A stretch of DNA of 64,000 nucleotides, from NCBI GenBank assembly GCA_965649825.1, contig OZ287703.1, forward strand, positions 124,001 through 188,000, given 5' to 3'. Source of the stretch: Penicillus capitatus (taxonomy: Eukaryota; Chlorophyta). Position 1 is the stretch's first letter. Each line of letters begins with the position of its first letter. Of the stretch, positions 22,272-34,543 are shown one piece after another. The notes beneath the pieces are model-generated. The model searched no databases. It had not been told where the DNA came from and was given only the letters and a program-made list of their open reading frames with translations. The translations under genes were made by a program, and so were the position numbers.

Positions 22272-23111
22272 AGTGATGTGTGTTCGGTAGGCAACGCGAT
22301 AGTATAAAGAGCGATTCAGGCGCGGGCTGACATCCAAGTCCCACAGAATCCGTGTTCTCGTCTAACGTAGCTTGTTCCACTCTCGACATCCGTTTTTTAG
22401 ATGGAAGTCGTCTGAGAGGCGATTGATATGCAAGGCATTACGTCACGATGACAAAATCATCAACAAAGCCAACGACGCCGGCGACCTGCCATACGAAAAG
22501 ACAACGAAGGCACGTTCTGTACCCAGAGTGCGCAGAGGAAACCGTCTTCCGGACTCACCCGACGGACCCGTCTTGGCTCGCATACATCTCGGCTTCCCGG
22601 TGATGATTTTGCGTCGAAAATCTGACGTGTAATGATGGATGGATGGATGCGATATGATCCCACAGGCAGAACACGTCGCCGTGTTGTTGGATGGAGCCCG
22701 TCTGTGATCGAAGCGCAGGAAACAGATTGCTGGACTCTGTCCTGTCTGCTGTCTCGTGATCTGAATACACCGTCGGTTTGGACCATCGCTGTGGTGGCCT
22801 GATGCGACTGCTGTAATGAGTGCCGAATCCGCTCACAGGATCCTCCGGTCCACAAGCCGACGATCGCTCTTCTCCTGTCCCCTTGGTTGACCGCAGTCAG
22901 ACAGCTCCTCTGTTTCCTCTTCGTCGTATCATCCACGAGTGAACGTGAGAACCTCCTCTGTGACGCCGTGTGCGTGTTCCGAGAGAGGATCCGTTGCTGA
23001 GCCAGTCCTGTTCCGACACTGCTCTCGCGCTGGACGCGTTTTCGAGGAGTGCACGTTGGTGGAAACGCTTTGACTAACACTCTGCAACTGGATCTCCACG
23101 CACTGCCTGAG

Positions 23112-23832
23112 GTGCTCGAGGCGACACGGTCGTTCCCCTTGAACTGTGTGCGCTGCATGCGCCCTTCCGTTGGCCCGCAGGAGAGGAGGCGGTCGGCGCA
23201 GACGCGGCAAGAGTGGCCGAGACAAGGGAAGATCGAACGGAGTCGGTCGTGAAGCGTCTCTCGCGTTCGACGGCTTCTCTGACTGTCCGCATCGTAAGTC
23301 TTTCGAAGTAGAGAGGTGACGCGACGGCGACTGGGCGATTTCCAGAAATCGATGGCGGACTTACCGATTCCAGCCTCGGAAGCAGTGCAGGGCGATCGCC
23401 GTCAGGCCAGGGCGCTGCGATACAGGGCGAAGCAACTCATCGTGCGTCGTCGCTTCAGCGAAGCGGCTGCGCTGCTGACGGAAGGAGTGAAACGCTTTCC
23501 CGACTGTTACAAGCTCCGCCGACTGCGGTCGACGGCACACGCTTGTTTGCACGACTACGTCACGTCGAGGACGGAGGCGGAGAGACTGATCGAACTCGCT
23601 CCCGATGCGCCGGACGGTTTTTACTTCAAAGGCGAGAATGCGTTCTGCGAAGAGGCCGTGTGAGAATCGGTGAATAGGGTTCTGCCTGTACCACGAGCAT
23701 CGCTACTTTCAAGCGGCACAGGCGTTTGCGGAGGGACTGAAGAGGACGCCCTGTGATCGTGTGATGAAGCAGGCATTCTGGGATGCCGTTACCCTCTCTT
23801 CCCAGACACGTTCGCTCGCCGATGCTCCTTAG
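23112..23832 (+). CDS. TPR-domain protein (spacer copy; 5' end unresolved)
   Basis: Exons about 23112-23293, 23346-23631 and 23678-23832 stay in frame across a 52-nt GTAAGT intron and a 46-nt intron with a GC donor (AAAG|GCGAGA). The last two exons encode tetratricopeptide helices: YRAKQLIVRRRFSEAAALLT, LIELAPDAPDGFYFKG joined to FCLYHEHRYFQAAQAF, then EGLKRTP. The splice is supported because it restores a standard TPR helix pair and because the decayed copy near 5118 has GT at that donor. The protein ends SLADAP. Upstream exons probably exist in 22.6-23.1 kb but could not be fixed. TPRs bind other proteins; the partner is unknown. Confidence 0.6.
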
Positions 23833-24204
23833 TCTATGTACGAACGCGTGGTGTAATTCATATCATCCAGAGCTTCGGCATTACCATCATGTTCTGCTCT
23901 TGCCTTGGCGGTTTCGCGGAAGATAGCCTCTGTGTATTCTTCCACATCTCATCTGTCGCCGACGCAACAATCGAGTGGCCTCGGCTACCCTTCACTGAGT
24001 CTTCCACTGTGGACGCGCTTTGCGGGAACAAGCGAATCTGGAAGCTGATACGCAGCCCGTAGATCGAGTAACGAGCTCGCGCTTTGTTCTCTGGAAAGCG
24101 GCTGTTGATCCATCCGCTTCTTCGACGACGCTCGACGCTGAGGCGGGTCTGTGTTCGCGATCACACCGAAGAAGACGTTCGTCGATATCGGTGGATGAAC
24201 CGAC

Positions 24205-24385
24205 GTGACAGGACGCGCGCGCGACAGGAGTCGGCATATGTTCAGGTTGCCCACCACTCGAACGTGTCCTCTTGAGGCGCTTCGATCCCGGGGCACTTGT
24301 CCCGGGATTGAAGCGCCTCGGGAGGACACGTTCGTGTAGTGGGCAACCTGAACATATGCCGACTCTTTCACGCGCGTCCTGTCAC
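24205..24385. repeat. Long near-perfect hairpin (copy 2 of 3)
   Basis: Arms of about 86 bp start GTGACAGGACGCGCG and end CGCGTCCTGTCAC, with centre gcacttgt between cccggg blocks, in the same orientation as copy 1. Homology with the other loci ends about 8 bases beyond this hairpin, so it sits at a rearrangement junction. Confidence 0.85.
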
Positions 24386-24392
24386 ATCGTTC

Positions 24393-25989
24393 CGTTGTCC
24401 GTGCAATGTCGAGCTTTTGAAACAAGAACGTGTCTTACTGCCATCGACGCAGGTATTATTTTTTGAATTTTTCGCAAGAACCCGTCTTGCAGGCTCGCTT
24501 GCTTATTTAACCCGATCAGTAGGCTGATGGATCATGTGCGGTTAATACTCTCTGCGACTATCGGTTTGCTGCCTCTGCGTTCAATCCTTACTCTCTAAAG
24601 TCAAAAAAACCGGAGCGACAGGAGTCCTCTACTCCCCGCGTTGCTCGATTCTGTCCTTTATCTCCGAGCTAGCAACACCGTCATTTGATTCGGCTGTGCA
24701 AAACAGTAAAGAGCGAACACGCGGACAACACAACTGCTTCCCAAAGTCATGTCCTATCAGAAATGCTCGCCAATTGATCAGCTTTACTGAGTACCTTCTG
24801 CGATCAACGATCCAGTGATGCATCATGAGTGATGACGGTCATCTGAGGATTTTCAACAATGGTCAAAATACGTCGAGTTTAATCGTTTTGCGAAGAATTC
24901 TTTAACAATAATCTCGATGCCGAAGGATGACATGCCTTTTTATCTAGTCTTCGAGGCGAATCATGTTCCACAGAAAAGGGCAACTCAAGAAAGAGGCGCC
25001 AGGAAAATGACAAGAGAGGTTTTTAAAGTGAACAAAGGACAAAGAGACGACGGAGATTTGAGGAATTGACTGTTCATGTCGACAGACAGGGTCAGTCGAT
25101 GACATGTTGGCAACTTGGACATTTAAAGGTCTCTCAGTCGATTGCAAGATAGAGACCCCAAACAGACGGGAGAAAAAGGTACAGTGTGAAGGGATCGATG
25201 TCGTCAGTTTTGTGCGAAGCTTGACTCCGGAACAAGAACCGACCAGCGATGGCTGATTCTGTTTGCAAATGCCAGATCTTGAAACTTCCGCAAGGTTTGC
25301 TGCTTGCACAGCTATGTAGTTTAGAACAAAGATGTTCGAACTGCATGAAGAGTCAGAGAGCTTGCAGATTCTTTACCGTCACCGTTCTGCGACCGCCATC
25401 AAGAGCGAAGGAGGGAAGGCAGGATGCACTCGATATGGCTTCAAGGCACAAGGTGGCATATTATTGCTGATTGCGACATCTTGACAAGACAATACCTGCA
25501 CATTAGCAATATGTGTTTGGAATAGCGATGCTGGCTCGGAACTCCGAGTGTTGTTGACTATGTTATGCATTCAAAGACAATCTGTCTGTCAGTGTCTGTA
25601 AGGAAAGGAGATGGCATTCTTAAGAATCCAAGCTCAGAAAGCTGGCCGCCAGATCTGCTTCCATATGTTGATTTCTTTTTCTGTCAAGCGAAAGAGCTGT
25701 CAGAATTTACAAAGGGCTTGAAGCTATCGACAAGATGCTTGATGAAATCACACCATGGAATCTAACTAAGAGAAATCGTAAGGATGGCGAGGGATTAGAC
25801 TAAAGCGAATGAACCAAGACGGAGTTACCCACTTTCAAACGTGACTCAGAGGCGAGTCGTGGTCGTTCGGGCCGATTGCGCGGACCGCCTTCAGCTACTG
25901 CAGTATGAAGGTGATGTGACGTTTATCAAGTCAGAGATACTGCGTACACCGGTCCGCTTAGAAACAAAGCAGCAAGCACACTGTACAGA
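24393..25989. other. Gene-poor stretch, more AT-rich than its neighbours
   Basis: About 1.6 kb with only short ORFs, none with a recognisable motif. Confidence 0.4.
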
Positions 25990-27459
25990 ATGCCGACCAA
26001 ACCATCGCTGCCCTCGCTGGCCGACAGCGTCTCGCCGCGTTTTGACGTCTTCTATTGGAGCTGCTTTTTCTTGGGCTGCGGAGTATTCATGCCATACAAC
26101 ATGTTAACTTGTGCAGTCGACTACTTCAAAGAAGCCTTCAGCGTAATGCCGAGTCGCGGTTCCTCGGTGCCTCAAATCGCAATTCGCAGGACTACGAGGC
26201 CACTCGATGGACGGCGACGTGTTACTTGACATTCACCCTGCTGGGGAGTCTAGGAAACAGTTTCTTTCCGCCAAGCGGTGTGGGGCATCTTCGAGTTTCT
26301 CTGGGATTCTTCATCTTCAGTCTGTTCATGTCCGTCATTCCAGTCGTATGCACACTACTGCCTCCCACCCGACGAGGCGATGCTGGATGTCTTGTAGATG
26401 GACTACGCAGTGATTGCCGACGATGGAGGCACGATGACATCCTTTCTCCTTCTGCTGCTCTGCGTCACGCTGCTCGGGGTCTTCAATGGAATTGCGCTAG
26501 GCAGTTTTACGGGACTCATGGCACACCTACCCTTCCGGCATTTCCAAGCGCGACTCTGTTTTCTCGGTGACGGGTGGCTGGAGTGTCCTTGGCTGTAGGG
26601 ATACATGCGTGGATGGGGAATCGCAGGAATCCTCTCCATTGCGTTGCGTGCCGCCACGAAGGCAGCTTTCCCAGATTCGTCCGACGGCTTGCGTCAGAGC
26701 GCCAGGATCTATTTCTTCTCGGCGACGCTAGTCTGCCTGAGTTGTCTGCTCGTTCAGAGATGGGTCATCGTGCCGAGCTCGGTGTGGACAACGGATTTGT
26801 CGATGCTAGAGGAAGGGGATCCTCTGCTGTTGGACATCCCTTCGGATCGCTCGGGATCGATCGACGTAGAGGGACCATGGTGGAGAACGGTGAAGAAGAC
26901 TAGACTGGCGTCGGCCAACACCTTCATCACTCTGTTCATACTGTCCGTCATGTTTCCTGGCGTCGCTTCGGACGCAGAGGTATTCGTGTGCTGCCAAGTC
27001 TATTGATTCGGCCACGCCCTGTTCTTGCAGAGCGAGACACTGGGCGATTGGTACGGCATCTTTCTACTCTTCTTGCTTACCGGCGGAAACCTTGTCAGCC
27101 GCTGCGTGCCGGAGAAGTGGATTCCGAACAGTCCCGTGGTCAGTACCGCTCTTGTCTGGAGCAGACTGCTACTGATACCCACGACCTTCTTTGCGATGAT
27201 GTATTTCTCCAATCCGTTCGTCATCTCCTCCCTGACTGCACTGGTAGGATTGTCAAACGGGTAAGGCCTCGTCCGCCATATGCGATTTGTCGGAGGATTG
27301 GATAATAGGTATACCATGCTGTGTACTTTCAAGATGACTCAGAAACAACTGAATGGCAAGGTGGAGCAGTTTGTGAGTGGAAACATCAGCTCCTTTGCCA
27401 TGATGCTGGGTTTCTGTCTTGGATCATTTGGATCTCTCGTCTGGTCCGTACTGAGCTGA
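25990..27459 (+). CDS. Equilibrative nucleoside transporter, ENT family (spacer copy)
   Basis: Six exons: 25990-26142, 26190-26345, 26398-26547, 26599-26979, 27031-27260 and 27309-27459. Internal exon lengths 156/150/381/230 match the other ENT genes. The first segment reads YWSCFFLGCGVFMPYNMLTC; the usual PWNA is PYNM here, a change at a strongly conserved ENT position that may affect function or substrate. ALRAATKAAF and LGDWYG are kept. Intron 3 appears to start with GC (TTCCAA|GCGCGA, 51 nt). The protein ends at LVWSVLS. It is expected to be a multi-pass membrane carrier of nucleosides. Confidence 0.88.
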
Positions 27460-28065
27460 CATGGTCAATAGAGCAAACACCAGACCGTGCTCCGCTACCC
27501 CTTACCTTCATTCTTTCGACTTTGCGGATTTTTAGCTCTTGCGGTTAGCGTGCAAGTAAAATCATACAAGGTTAGCAGATAGCTGGAGTCGCGATTTTCG
27601 TTACTTGGACGAATATCTTGCAAGCGCTCTCAATCGTTTGAGCATCCAAGAGTAATGCCCTTTCGGACAAGTTACTGTCCCTGTTCTTTTTGAACGTGTC
27701 GGCAGATTCTTTTTTGGCTTTTTGCCAGATTTTCTTTCGGTTGATGCTCCTCTCTAAGTATTCGGATGACGATACATCTTTTCTGGCAAGTGTGATTAGC
27801 GAAATGCCTCATGGATAAACGATAGTGATGGCTGCGATGACAGCCAAGGCAGACTGTGAATTCAAAAAATCTGATTCCATTACAAAAGACTCTCAGGCGT
27901 CACATCAACTGTGACGTCTCGACACTGTACGTTACACACTATCCGCGAGTCAATGACGACGGCCATAAGACAGATCTCAGGAAGCACCACGTGCGATGCT
28001 TGAGCCATATGCGTCGAAGACATCCGTCAACTCCATACGAACGGCGACACCGATCTCGGACGGAG
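27460..28065. other. Intergenic stretch, no gene seen
   Basis: Between the 3' ends of two convergent genes; no conserved frame. Confidence 0.4.
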
Positions 28066-29208
28066 TCAAGAGCGGCAATGTACCATCGCTGGACGAAAGC
28101 GTCGTTGACGAGGGCCCTGACGCACGGGTTCTTCGCTGACGACACTCCACGGCTCAAACTCGTATCTCATGAAGATCTCGATATTCGCACCAGGTTTCCT
28201 CCAGAGTTCGTAGACGCGTCTCTGCGATGTCCTGCGCTGCGTGACGAGGGGGACACTGTTCTCTTCGTCTCTCTCTGATCCCAGAGCCCCGAAGATCGCC
28301 GATCCCAGATGCGTAAAAAGAGATCCGATCGAAACGATAACGGCGATGACCGGATTCGCTCTGCGCAAAGCGCGGAGATGCGCAGTCAGCCTTGCCAGCT
28401 CCTCGGCCAGGAAGAGACAGAGTCTTCTGTCCTCTCCTTCAAGGACGCCGTTCTCGTGCCCTGGCTGAACGAGTTCTGTCTTTACCTCCTTCCTGGCACA
28501 CATCTCTCTAAGCGTCGTTCCAGCCAACATCGAACTGGAGAAATTCAGTTTTCCTCGGGAGGGAGTAACGGTTTGGTAGAAGTTGAGAATCTTCGCCACG
28601 TCCCTCGCGTACACATCTCGGCTAAATCGTGCTTCTCTACTGCGGCCATGGCAGAGTGCCCGAACGTGGAAGGCATTGATCGGTTTGATCCCGGCGAGTC
28701 TAACGTATTCTTGAAGGAGTCCAAGCTCTGAGCTGTTTTCCTGCCGGGAAACGACGACGACTTCGGAGAAGACTGCGCTGATCTCCTTGAGCAGCTCGAT
28801 TTCCACTTCGGACAGCGTCTGCAGCATGACCAGTGGCGGAAAGAAGGCAGCTTTGTCCGTCTCTGCTAAAAAATGCAGCAGAGATGCTCGGAAGGTATCT
28901 GTCCCAAGACTCTCGGCGAGGCCATGGGTGTCGACCACTTCGACGGCGCGGTCGGACAGACGAACGTGGTAACCCTTTGTTTTGTCGAACTGCGAATGCG
29001 GATGGGAGTACCCTCTTGTTGTTCTGCCGGGCTGCGAATACGGACTGCAGTTGACACTTCTGAATCGACGCTGCCCTTGTTGAAGGACGCCGCGCACTGT
29101 GGCGACAAACGTGCTCTTCCCCACGAGCGCCGTTCCGAAAACGACGAGCTTGGGGTGTTCTGAATTATCGCAAGGATGCCTCATCGAACGCGATGGGCGT
29201 GACGCCAT
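28066..29208 (-). CDS. P-loop GTPase-like protein with C-terminal hydrophobic segment
   Basis: Intronless, 380 residues from the ATG at 29208; codons farther upstream lack an ATG. A Walker A/G1 loop (GTALVGKST) starts at about residue 25 after a beta strand KLVVF. A DxxG G3-like motif is in VEVVDTHGL. This order suggests a dynamin/AIG1/septin-like GTPase fold, but no clear N/TKxD G4 motif is seen, so GTP specificity is unproven. Near the C-terminus PVIAVIVSIGSLFTHLGSAI could be one membrane helix or hairpin. AIG1/GIMAP-like GTPases often anchor to membranes by such tails. It lies in the spacer, with no second copy in the window. Confidence 0.65.
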   Translation of the reverse strand: MASRPSRSMRHPCDNSEHPKLVVFGTALVGKSTFVATVRGVLQQGQRRFRSVNCSPYSQPGRTTRGYSHPHSQFDKTKGYHVRLSDRAVEVVDTHGLAESLGTDTFRASLLHFLAETDKAAFFPPLVMLQTLSEVEIELLKEISAVFSEVVVVSRQENSSELGLLQEYVRLAGIKPINAFHVRALCHGRSREARFSRDVYARDVAKILNFYQTVTPSRGKLNFSSSMLAGTTLREMCARKEVKTELVQPGHENGVLEGEDRRLCLFLAEELARLTAHLRALRRANPVIAVIVSIGSLFTHLGSAIFGALGSERDEENSVPLVTQRRTSQRRVYELWRKPGANIEIFMRYEFEPWSVVSEEPVRQGPRQRRFRPAMVHCRS

Positions 29209-30179
29209 GAAAACGCGGTTGTCCGTCCGGCACGAAGGTGCGGAAACAAGCTGAAGATCTCTCGATGCTGCGGCCAGAGGGATTTTGCGCGTGGGGGGTG
29301 TATGAGGTGGACACGTCAAAAGATACGAGGCGACTGGGTGGTACTGTATGCGCTGAGAATGTGTGCTGCGTCGAGTCAGTCTGCGAATCGACGGACGTGA
29401 TGTGACGTCTATCGAGTGTCATAGCTGCCGATGCCAGCAGCCGAGTGTCGAACGGCTGAGTATGTGGAATCCATTGATGTTTCCGGGCTTTCGAGTCTTC
29501 CGCTCATCGTACCGGAGTCGAAGAGACTTCAAAATCGCGCTTCCGACACAATTCGCACGAGCGGCCGTCGCAAAAGCGGCGATAGTAAGGTGGGTCAGCC
29601 GTCTCTTCAAGCCGATGTAAAAAGCCTAAACGACAGAGCTATGGTACATCGTTGTCTGCTCTTCTGGACCGTGTTGTCGAGGTAAGGCAGCCGAGATGAA
29701 ACAGACTGCACCATCACACTTCTTCCCCCAGCCGAGATGAAATAGACTGCACCATCACACTTCTTCCCCTATCCGAATACAGAGCAGTTGAGCCAAACGA
29801 GCGCACCATCGACCACTCTTGCAACAACCATACCACATAGAGAGTGATTGAGGCGCCTTCACAGGACAGAAACGGTCAGCCCGCCCAGCGGTCACTTGAT
29901 TGCCCAGCACCGTGTTCGGAAGATCGCGCGTCAACAAAGAAAGTTTCTTCGTTCTTCTAGCGACAATCCGTAGACTGTGTAAGCGGGTGACGGAAAACAA
30001 TGATCTCGCGCTTCGTAGACTTAAAGGATTCTCGCTGTGATGCGCATTCGTTCTTCTGCGGATTCCACGAAACGTCTGTTGTTGCAGCTATCGACGAAAT
30101 TACGATGCAGCATCGGATGTTCATAGACGAGTTTTCTTTTCTCGCAGAAGCGCGTGGTCTCCGGACTCCGAGCCGACAT
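29209..30179. other. Intergenic stretch with a tandem duplication
   Basis: No supportable gene. It contains the 41-bp duplication at 29689-29770 and runs to the inner end of the right arm. Confidence 0.4.
29689..29770 (+). repeat. 41-bp direct tandem duplication
   Basis: The unit beginning AGCCGAGATGAAACAGACTG and ending CACTTCTTCCCCC occurs twice head to tail with two mismatches. Confidence 0.85.
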
Positions 30180-30801
30180 TCGCTCTACTGCATGTATCTT
30201 TCCTGAACAGAGAATGGGCTAACTGGTTGTGTAAAGAGCTGATCGCAGAGGAGGCACTTCTCTCATGTCGACCAACCGCGCATAACCAGACACCGTCAGA
30301 CGAGAAGACGGAGAAAAGATGCATTGCGCGACGCTCGGCGGGATTCAATAACCTCCTTTGTTGATTTCAATTCCGTCCACGTGCAAATAACCCGAAAGAT
30401 TTAACTTCCTTCCCGAAATCTGCCACCCTCTGAGATAAAGATATAAGAAAGAAGAACGTCATTGAATGGCCTAATGCGTTGTTCCCTTTGGCGCGGTTGC
30501 ATTAAGACTTCTCCTTGTAAAAAGAGGATCGGTCTAAAGAATGTGTTCATGATATCTGTGAATTCGTGTGTTATCGCTATAACAAGAACAGCAGAAAACG
30601 GAGTCGAGGAACTTCTATTAGAACGACTTCAACAGTCAGTTTCATCGAAGCTTTTTAGTAACCAACAGGACAACCATTGCTTATCACACAGGAATGCACT
30701 CGCATCAACCGAGAGTTTGATAAACAGGAAAGACTGTTTGTTGTTTTTTGACCCCGTGAAAGATCTGGTGGATACAGAGGACAGACGAGTTAGCAATCGT
30801 A
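30180..30801. other. Inner end of right arm; no firm gene
   Basis: Matches 17070-17530 and 14617-14757 reversed. Open frames here are not open in the left copy, so I call no gene. Confidence 0.35.
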
Positions 30802-32443
30802 TTAATCGATGCTCAAGAAGCGATTGTTCAGGCGCGGAAAGTTTGTTTGTGGCTTGCAGTAAGCGTTGTCCATAGAATCGAAGCTTGCTGCGTGTAACGT
30901 TTGCAGTTTAGGCAAGCTATTTTGATCGAAGTTACGGAGGGGGTCAGCCCGTCGACGGCGCCGGTTGGTGCCGTGACGGAGAAACAGTTCTCTCAGATTA
31001 GTTAGGAGTGTGATCTTGGACATGTGCTGACAAGTGTCCCATTCGGTGGCGAACATCGAATCCAGCTGCAGAGAAGTTAGTTTTTGCAGCGATCCTAGCG
31101 CGGAGAAGAAGTCCTCTTCCAGGTTCAGATCGTGTGAAGTGATGGAGAGCTTTTTCAAGCTTGCCATAAGGACAAACATGTACCCAGATAAACACATGTC
31201 TCCCATGCATACTAAATCCAGCTCCTCCAGCAGGCGGAGCTTGGATAGTGCATAAGTGAAGTGCGCGGCGCGTTGAGTACAAATGATCCCCAGACGGACA
31301 AGTCCTGTGAGCTCGCAGACTGATGCGTCTACCTGCCTGACGCAAATAACGAGTTCTGTCAAATTCGTCAAGCTCGCCAGGGTGCTCCATACACTGATTA
31401 GTCGGTCGCTTCGAAGAGTGAGCGTCAGGGATCGCAGCTGATCTAATCCGAAGAGTGCATCGACAACGATGTCGGCTGGCGGCTTTATGTATCTCGCACA
31501 GAGCTCTGTGACTGTGCCCATGTTTCTCAGAGCTGTCGCCAAGTTCTCGACAGAATCCCCCGACGTTAGATCTCCGATGCAAAGTGTTTCGAGCTTTCTA
31601 AAACCTTCCAGTCCCGACCAGTCTCTCGTCGGAAAGAGCATACGGCTGTGGCTATTGAGTTCAGCCAGGGACTCGAGGGTGGAGGCGTAGGGACGCAGAA
31701 TCTGAAGCACACGCAGGACACAGATGTCCTCGAGGAGATCAGCATTAAGAATAGAGGTTTACTTCCAGCAGTCTGCCGCCCATCCTGTCTTCGTACTGCT
31801 CGGGTGAGGGAAGAGATTTTTCACGTATCAGCTCCAGACACGTCAGATTTGTCAGAGCCGGGAAAACAAGATCGCCTTTGTGGTCCACCAAGAGACTCGA
31901 ACTGAGGCACAGCTTTTCAATCTTGTGGATTTCTGTGACCGGCTCGAGAAAGACTACTTCAGGTGCTTTCAATCGGAGATACGTCAGGTTTGTGAGATGT
32001 CTGAGGGCCGGCGCGATCCACGTCTGTGGGTTCGCGTCCGAAGGTGACAGCCAGACTGAAAGCGACTGCAGTCGATTCAAGCAGGCTGCGGTAGCTGGAC
32101 ATTCGGGAAAGAGTGAGCACTGCAGCGAGCCCTGCAAGAACAAGTGCTCGATCTTTGGAAAACGTTTCACGGCGTCGAGGTAACGGTTGATGTCTCCATT
32201 CGTATCCTCCACGTTCACAGCCATCGAAACCGTGTTTGGATGCTTGGACAGCATCTCAGCCATTCTGCTCGACGGAACACGGGCGAGCTTGGGACAGACG
32301 TCGAAGCTCACTTCACGCCATCTTCGGCAGACGCGCGAACACTCGTGCAGTCCGTCGTCGACGAGACAGCGGAGGACTTTGGACAGGTAGTCGTCGTTCT
32401 CGAGCAAGTCTCTTAGACACTTCTCCGCCATCGGCGCATCCAT
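30802..32443 (-). CDS. F-box/leucine-rich-repeat protein B (right copy)
   Basis: Exons 32443-31763 and 31701-30802 around a 61-nt intron give 526 residues. The F-box segment (MAEKCLRDLLENDDYLSKVL, SRVCRRWREV) and LRRs match the left copy 12948-14616. Exon 1 is 27 nt shorter through two in-frame deletions (RMTGRMTEML becomes RMAEML; GDIGLSDIDHYL becomes GDINRYL). Amino-acid changes pile up in the last third of exon 2 (for example KFATERVTSEHMF against MFATEWDTCQHMS), in the predicted LRR ligand face. Both copies are open and probably functional. Confidence 0.82.
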
Positions 32444-32869
32444 TATCCGGGGCACTACATCCGAGACGGAACCAGACGTTGAGGCGGAATGCTCGAAGAC
32501 TGTGACCCGTTGCGTTACCTGTCGTCCCCGCGAGTTGCTCTCTGTCTGCGCTCATCGTGTGAAGGACCTGTTCGACGGTCGCCGCTGTCTCCGGAAGATA
32601 CAGAGAGGAGCTGCGAAATCATCAATGTCTGTTATGGTATTCAATTTCGGCGTTGGATGGATTCAGACCGGAGCGATTGAGCAAGGCGAAGCGGCGGATG
32701 TCGACGCCTGTCCTGAGAGATTGTCTCTTTTCTTTTCTCTCGACTAATGCTGCTAGCCGCAGTGAGGCTTCCAGGCAAAGAGACGCCGATCCGGGTACAG
32801 ACAGCAGATCGATATCCTTTTGGCTCGGTTTCGAATTGATGTAATCTGACTTGACTGCGAGTATGCTGA

Positions 32870-33240
32870 ATGAATGGGTCTCGTGGCGTAGCCTGCAATG
32901 ACCAGCCTTATGCGCGATCGTTGTCCGACACTGTCTGTTCTGAAGAGGTTTTGGAAGGGATTGCTCGATTCTTGGAGTCTGCATCTTACTCGGCAGGACT
33001 TGTCTGCCGCCGATCCATGATCGTTTCTCATTTCGCGAGTTGCCTTGGCATCTACGAAGTTTGAAAGTGCTGCGCTGTGTTTGCTCACTTCATTTCATGC
33101 TCTCGACAATCAGCGCACTCTTCTGCAAACATTTGGGCAATCAGTCCTTCATCCTACTCCCTTGTTTTGCTTCAGCACTGAGTGCCTTTACTGCCCATCG
33201 TTCTTGCGAGACGACACTGTGAAAAATAGAGGTGTGTAGA
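32870..33240 (+). pseudogene. F-box gene remnant (right copy)
   Basis: The frame reads SDTVCSEEVLEGIARFLES then SAGLVCRRS, an F-box-like segment, and stops at GIYEV. No LRR exon follows. Unlike the left copy (12178-12540) there is no TGA just before the F-box. It is either a short F-box-only protein or a truncated relic. Confidence 0.4.
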
Positions 33241-34206
33241 TTGAGCCGCCTGCTCCAGTGTGACATCAACGGCGCGTTTCCAGTGGCTTGTTAGTTCGAA
33301 TAACCATGGCAATGGAGGTAAGCATAACTGTCCTGTCTATTCTGTTCTCCATAGATGTTACGAATCGGGCAGGGTGAAAGTGTTGTTGTCTGTTGCAATC
33401 TGCAACTACACTGACTGCAATAAGACGCCGAGCCTCGTTAATCCCAGAGTCTCTTTCGATCGTGCTGGCTTCACTGCTCTGTCTCCAAGGGAATGAAGCT
33501 GAGAGGAAGCTGCAACAAAATCGAACACCGTCTTTGCTGACACACTGTAAACAGTGACGGTGGTCTAACACCGAGCGCCTCTCTCCGCAATCGCCTTTGA
33601 TGCCAATGTCACGGCTGCGACAGTGGACGGCCACAACGTACGGACCTGTTCCGCTGGCCGGATTCTCAATTCGACAAGCACGTTCCCTCGCTGCAGAACC
33701 CCCGTGGATGCTCGTTCGAACAGCCGGATGGTCGGATGCGCCTGGGACAAGCGAAAGCCATGTTCGTCTGTTACAGGCCGAGTCGGCGAACGGATCGACG
33801 GTCTTCGTCACAGCGCTGACAGGACGTGAAGACGTTTCTCTTTCTGAACGAGATGCAGCTCAGAGCGACAGGACGGAACAGAGCGGAGAAGGGTCGAGCC
33901 GCAAAGGCCGGCCAGCGAAAACGCGCACGACGGACACCAAACACGAGCTCGCATGGCAAATGGCGTGTGAGGATTCGGATGCGATCCTTCCGCATGGACT
34001 GGACGACGATGTCCGTCCGTTCGCCGCAGAGAATCCGAAGAACGGCTGAAAACGGCGACGTCGTCCGAAGGCAAACTGCAGCTGCATGGAGAAGCAGCGG
34101 ATGCGTGATAGCTCATCCGCCAAGGTCTTCAAAGATCTGCAGCAGCACTCGTCTGACGGTATGTGAGTCCGTAGGCTGTTGACCAGAGCAAGAAACAAGG
34201 CGACAG
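33241..34206. other. Unresolved ORF region (right copy)
   Basis: Counterpart of 11193-12177. A plus-strand frame 33826-34173 is open to a GTATGT donor and could be the first exon of the small gene at 34207-34543, but its basic composition is not convincing. Confidence 0.3.
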
Positions 34207-34543
34207 ATGCTTCCGAGCGCAGCTTCCGAGTTCAAGCGCACAACGGAGCGCGCAGTGAAGGACGCAGCTTTGGGATGGAGTGGACACGTGGCACAGCAGC
34301 TGTTGGTAAATGGAGTTGACAATCGCACGGATACGCGATTTTACTTCACTTCAGCGCGGGGAGCGAGACCCAGAGGACTGTGTTGTGGCGGATGTGTCCG
34401 CCGACGCGTTGTTTGGCGGCATAGTCGGTGCGAAAATGTTCGGTGCGTTCAAACGGCTTAAAGATCTCATGGACTTCTTAAACGCTGTCGAAGAAAGTTT
34501 ATTGATTCAGATGTATGTGAGTGACGCAGACTCACACTTATGA
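34207..34543 (+). CDS. Small hypothetical protein, two exons (right copy)
   Basis: Mirror of 10856-11192: MLPSAASEFKRTTERAVKDA, a 49-nt intron starting GTAAATGGAG, then RGERDPEDCVV to the end at VSDADSHL. A handful of amino-acid changes separate the copies and the splice sites are unchanged. No family recognised. Confidence 0.42.

Larger units (their letters stand above)
22252..24392 (+). repeat. Spacer copy of the F-box-promoter/TPR/hairpin block
   Basis: The whole block is the near-identical reverse complement of 39663-41804 (coordinate sums about 64,056 throughout). It begins 20 nt inside the F-box/LRR A coding sequence, then holds its promoter, a divergent TPR gene and the hairpin, and stops about 8 bases past the hairpin (CACATCGTTCCG). 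Confidence 0.9.

Noticed and set aside
22460-23158. 232-codon minus-strand ORF opposite the TPR gene
   Set aside because: The right-arm copy is split into two frames (40765-41223 and 41270-41596) by indels, while the TPR frame on the other strand is preserved.
29209-29319. N-terminal extension of the GTPase
   Set aside because: The open frame continues upstream but has no ATG; the ATG at 29208 is followed by the conserved P-loop at a normal distance.
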